The notes below the pieces were generated by a model. That model did not search any database. It worked only from the letters and a program-made list of their open reading frames with translations, and had not been told where the DNA came from. DNA of 43,946 nt, from the NCBI RefSeq assembly GCF_900108555.1, contig NZ_FNWV01000011.1, positions 50,883 through 94,828 on the forward strand, in the 5' to 3' direction. Below, in pieces: positions 41,768-43,946 of this stretch (positions within the stretch are counted from its first letter, which is position 1; every line of letters starts with the position of its first letter). A program made the translations under genes and the position numbers. Source of the DNA: Ruminococcus flavefaciens (GTDB taxonomy: Bacteria; Bacillota; Clostridia; Oscillospirales; Ruminococcaceae).

Positions 41768-43525
41768 TCAATATAGTATTGCGGTAAAATAGACCAGTGA
41801 AGACAGTGCTGCAAATACCACCGATGCAGCAAGCAGACCTGTTTTCATTAACTTTACTGCAGCGTTTCCGTCCTTTTCGTCGTCAGGCATGACAAAGCCG
41901 AGGAAAAGAGCTCCGATAATAACAGTCGGCATGAGATAGCGGAAATTCATACTGCAAACGAACCGATAATTCATGGACAGCATATAAAGATTGCCCACAA
42001 GCATAACGTAGAAGCTTACGAAAAACAGCTTCTGAACTCTGTCTGCCTTGCACTTTCTGACAGTACCAACAATTATCGAAACGAAAGCAGCTGCGGCAAT
42101 CAATGTAGCAAGCCAGAAAAAGACTACGCAAACCTTGTCCATATACTGCCTTGACGCAAAGTTATTTCCGTTGATGAACTCGCCGAAAATGGAATTCTTG
42201 AGAATGGCTATCAGCGGATTATGCTCGTTAAAGCCATGTGGTGCGCCGTTTTCGTCACGCCACAGCCAGTTCTCATAGACGTTTTTCACCTGAACAAGTG
42301 AAAAATCGGTAATACGCTCCCAAAAAGTTATACCCTTTATGGACTGATCCATTTCGGGGAGCTCCTGCACATAAGTTAGAGGTATACCCCAGCGGATAAG
42401 ACTGCGCACAGGGAACAAAAGTCCGAGAGGAGCGCATATACAGCCGAAAACAGTGAACTGTCCAACGTATTTCTTCCATGAAGTCTTGATATTCCTGATG
42501 AAAACTACAAGAAAAACAAAAGCAACAGGTGGAGCCACAAGAGCCGCTGAGAGCTTCGACATCATGCCCAGACCAATGCAAAGGGCGATGCAGACGATGT
42601 TCTTCATGGTAGGTTCTTTGTACCATTTGACGGTGGACCAGACAGCTCCCATAGTCAGAGCCCACGCAAGAGCATCGTTGTTCACGAGGCTGCCGAGGAA
42701 GGTGAAGCAGGGGTGAAAAGCCGTAATGATGAGCGGAATGTAAAGAGCCTTGCCGTCCAGCTTGAAATAGCGGAATATCTTGTAAGCGGTAATGATTATG
42801 GTCAATGCATAGAACATAGTGAGTACCTGTATGGACTCCACAGCCTTGTCCATATCCATGCCGAAAATACCGTTCAATATCTTTAACCATACCGCACTTA
42901 AAGCGTGATGCAGAGGTGGGTGGCAATACTGAGAGATCCCTCTGTAATCACTGTCGTAGAGATGATGATTGTAAAAAAGATACGCCACGTAGCCAAGGTG
43001 TCCCGGAGCTGCTTCATCGGGCTCTCCGAACCAGTTAACGTCATGCTGACGCTCGTAAACGGTAGTTCCAAGCACATAGGTAAGCTTAACGGTAAAGCTG
43101 AGGCAGAATATCAGAAGGCAGTTGAACTGACGTTTAAACTCCTTCCTGTAAAACGTAAAATACAATGTCAGCGAAAGGACAGTGCCCACTATCATGACCA
43201 TTGCAAGCCTTTGGTTGAATGTCCTTACGTAGGAAATTCCAAGTACTCCTATGGCAGCTGCCGCGATAGTAAACGGCAGTGAAACCTTGATGTCATAGCC
43301 GCGCCGTCCGCACACAACAGCGATAACAAAGGAAGATACCACACAGTAAACGAGGAACAAGGCTCCTATGCCAAATCTTGACTCTTCCATCACTGAAGCG
43401 TGAAAAGGCAGCAAGGCAAGCACACAGGCGATAAAAGCCGAAATATAGGAATGTGACGATAAAAATCCGAATATGCGCGAAACAGTATCGGCTGTTCCGC
43501 TTTTGTTGGTATGACTGATCTTCAT
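41768..43525 (-). CDS. Multi-pass membrane glycosyltransferase-like protein (GT-C / PMT-2 type)
   Basis: A 585-residue membrane protein with about a dozen hydrophobic segments and a long first periplasmic-type loop containing GEPDEAAPGHLGYVAYLFYNHHLY and QYCHPPLHHALSAVWLKILN. The acidic pair and HPPLHH pattern resemble the first loop of GT-C glycosyltransferases (PMT_2/ArnT-like), which move sugars from polyprenyl-phosphate carriers outside the membrane. Acceptor and sugar cannot be told. AAGGAGA precedes the ATG. The promoter at 43555 begins where the rRNA terminator ends, so this is a separate transcript from the rRNA operon. The C-terminus is a normal membrane helix, so truncation is not evident. 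Confidence 0.78.
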   Translation of the reverse strand: MKISHTNKSGTADTVSRIFGFLSSHSYISAFIACVLALLPFHASVMEESRFGIGALFLVYCVVSSFVIAVVCGRRGYDIKVSLPFTIAAAAIGVLGISYVRTFNQRLAMVMIVGTVLSLTLYFTFYRKEFKRQFNCLLIFCLSFTVKLTYVLGTTVYERQHDVNWFGEPDEAAPGHLGYVAYLFYNHHLYDSDYRGISQYCHPPLHHALSAVWLKILNGIFGMDMDKAVESIQVLTMFYALTIIITAYKIFRYFKLDGKALYIPLIITAFHPCFTFLGSLVNNDALAWALTMGAVWSTVKWYKEPTMKNIVCIALCIGLGMMSKLSAALVAPPVAFVFLVVFIRNIKTSWKKYVGQFTVFGCICAPLGLLFPVRSLIRWGIPLTYVQELPEMDQSIKGITFWERITDFSLVQVKNVYENWLWRDENGAPHGFNEHNPLIAILKNSIFGEFINGNNFASRQYMDKVCVVFFWLATLIAAAAFVSIIVGTVRKCKADRVQKLFFVSFYVMLVGNLYMLSMNYRFVCSMNFRYLMPTVIIGALFLGFVMPDDEKDGNAAVKLMKTGLLAASVVFAALSSLVYFTAILY

Positions 43526-43554
43526 TTCATTCTCCTTATTAAATCAGATAGTTA

Positions 43555-43583
43555 ATTTTATCACATTACAGTATAGTTGTCAA
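43555..43583 (-). promoter_or_regulatory. Promoter of the glycosyltransferase gene
   Basis: Minus strand: TTGACA (43578-43583), a 17-bp spacer and TAAAAT (43555-43560) with an extended -10 TG. It abuts the rRNA terminator. Confidence 0.82.
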
Positions 43584-43613
43584 ATAAAAAAGGACTACAA
43601 GAAGTAGTCCTTT
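43584..43613 (-). terminator. Terminator of the rRNA operon
   Basis: An 8-bp stem (43591-43598 with 43604-43611) flanked by A/T pairs, with a minus-strand T run, directly after 5S rRNA. Confidence 0.92.
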
Positions 43614-43618
43614 AGAGT

Positions 43619-43734
<116 letters not shown>

Positions 43735-43810
43735 TAAATATTTGTGAAGTTTTGAAACGAATAAAGCGTAATGCGAGGCAAGAACAAAGAAATTCAGAAG
43801 TAAAAAGGAA
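43735..43810 (-). other. Spacer between 23S and 5S rRNA
   Basis: 76 bp with no tRNA gene. Some of its bases likely pair with the 5' flank of 23S in the precursor RNA. Confidence 0.7.
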
Positions 43811-43946
43811 AAGCCCTCGACCGATTAGTACTCGCAAGCTGAACGTGTCACCACGCTTACACTTTGAGCCTATCAAACTCATAGTCTTTGAGAGGTCTTA
43901 CTCTTACGAAGGGATATCTTATCTTAAGGTCGGCTTCACGCTTAGA
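43811..43946 (-). rRNA. rrl: 23S ribosomal RNA, 3' end only
   Basis: The minus strand ends with the conserved 23S terminus GAGTACTAATCGGTCGAGG followed by GCTT. The gene runs off the right edge of the window. The exact 3' end is set by analogy, within a few bases. Confidence 0.93.

Noticed and set aside
43735..43810. tRNA in the 23S-5S spacer
   Set aside because: Too short and no cloverleaf or T-loop sequence.

Overview
This window looks like a chromosomal segment of a cellulolytic Ruminococcus (Oscillospiraceae/Ruminococcaceae), near the R. albus / R. flavefaciens type. The evidence is three secreted proteins that share the same dockerin style (GDANND...VIIMQALANPNKY...) behind Thr-rich linkers, moderate GC with Firmicutes ribosome binding sites, and sigma-A promoters of the form TTGACt-17-TGnTATAAT. 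Species assignment is inference.

Layout. 1-4.4 kb: the 3' end of a dockerin protein, then secG, rnr and a lipoprotein. 4.4-9.6 kb (minus strand): a Na/Pi cotransporter, a Wzz-like chain-length protein and glmM. 9.9-24.2 kb (plus strand): a giant YfhO-family membrane protein, a GH5 cellulase with dockerin, a CpsB-type phosphatase with a UDP-sugar 4,6-dehydratase and a FliB-like protein, then two overlapping BspA-type leucine-rich-repeat membrane proteins with acidic tails. 24.2-31.2 kb (minus strand): an rnhA - cysteine desulfurase - EF-Tu-domain-II operon bracketed by a 90-bp inverted repeat, then proS, a membrane protein and a CBM22-GH10-dockerin xylanase. 31.3-32.8 kb: a hairpin-rich repeat element, then rplM-rpsI behind a structured L13-type leader. 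32.8-41.8 kb is accessory: an orphan phage/plasmid-type primase, a ChW-repeat secreted protein, about 0.8 kb with no gene, a cytidine-deaminase-like protein next to a membrane GGDEF protein, an AT-rich AbiH gene, and an MFS efflux gene behind a leader-peptide/attenuator. 41.4-43.9 kb: a MITE-like palindromic element, a GT-C-like membrane glycosyltransferase, then 5S and the 3' end of 23S rRNA, reading leftward.

Themes. (1) Plant fibre breakdown: the partial dockerin protein, the GH5 cellulase and the GH10 xylanase. (2) Envelope polysaccharide and cell-surface assembly: Wzz, GlmM, YfhO, CpsB, the dehydratase and the glycosyltransferase. (3) Housekeeping: SecG, RNase R, RNase H, ProRS, L13/S9 and rRNA.

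The most notable structures are the attenuator in front of the MFS gene, with explicit and mutually exclusive antiterminator and terminator helices; a genome-repeat system of short palindromes (GTAGGGG...CCCCTAC and a double hairpin showing compensatory changes between copies); the inverted-repeat-flanked operon; and the palindromic element whose edges coincide with the stop codons of the two genes converging on it, one of which seems to have lost its last membrane helix.
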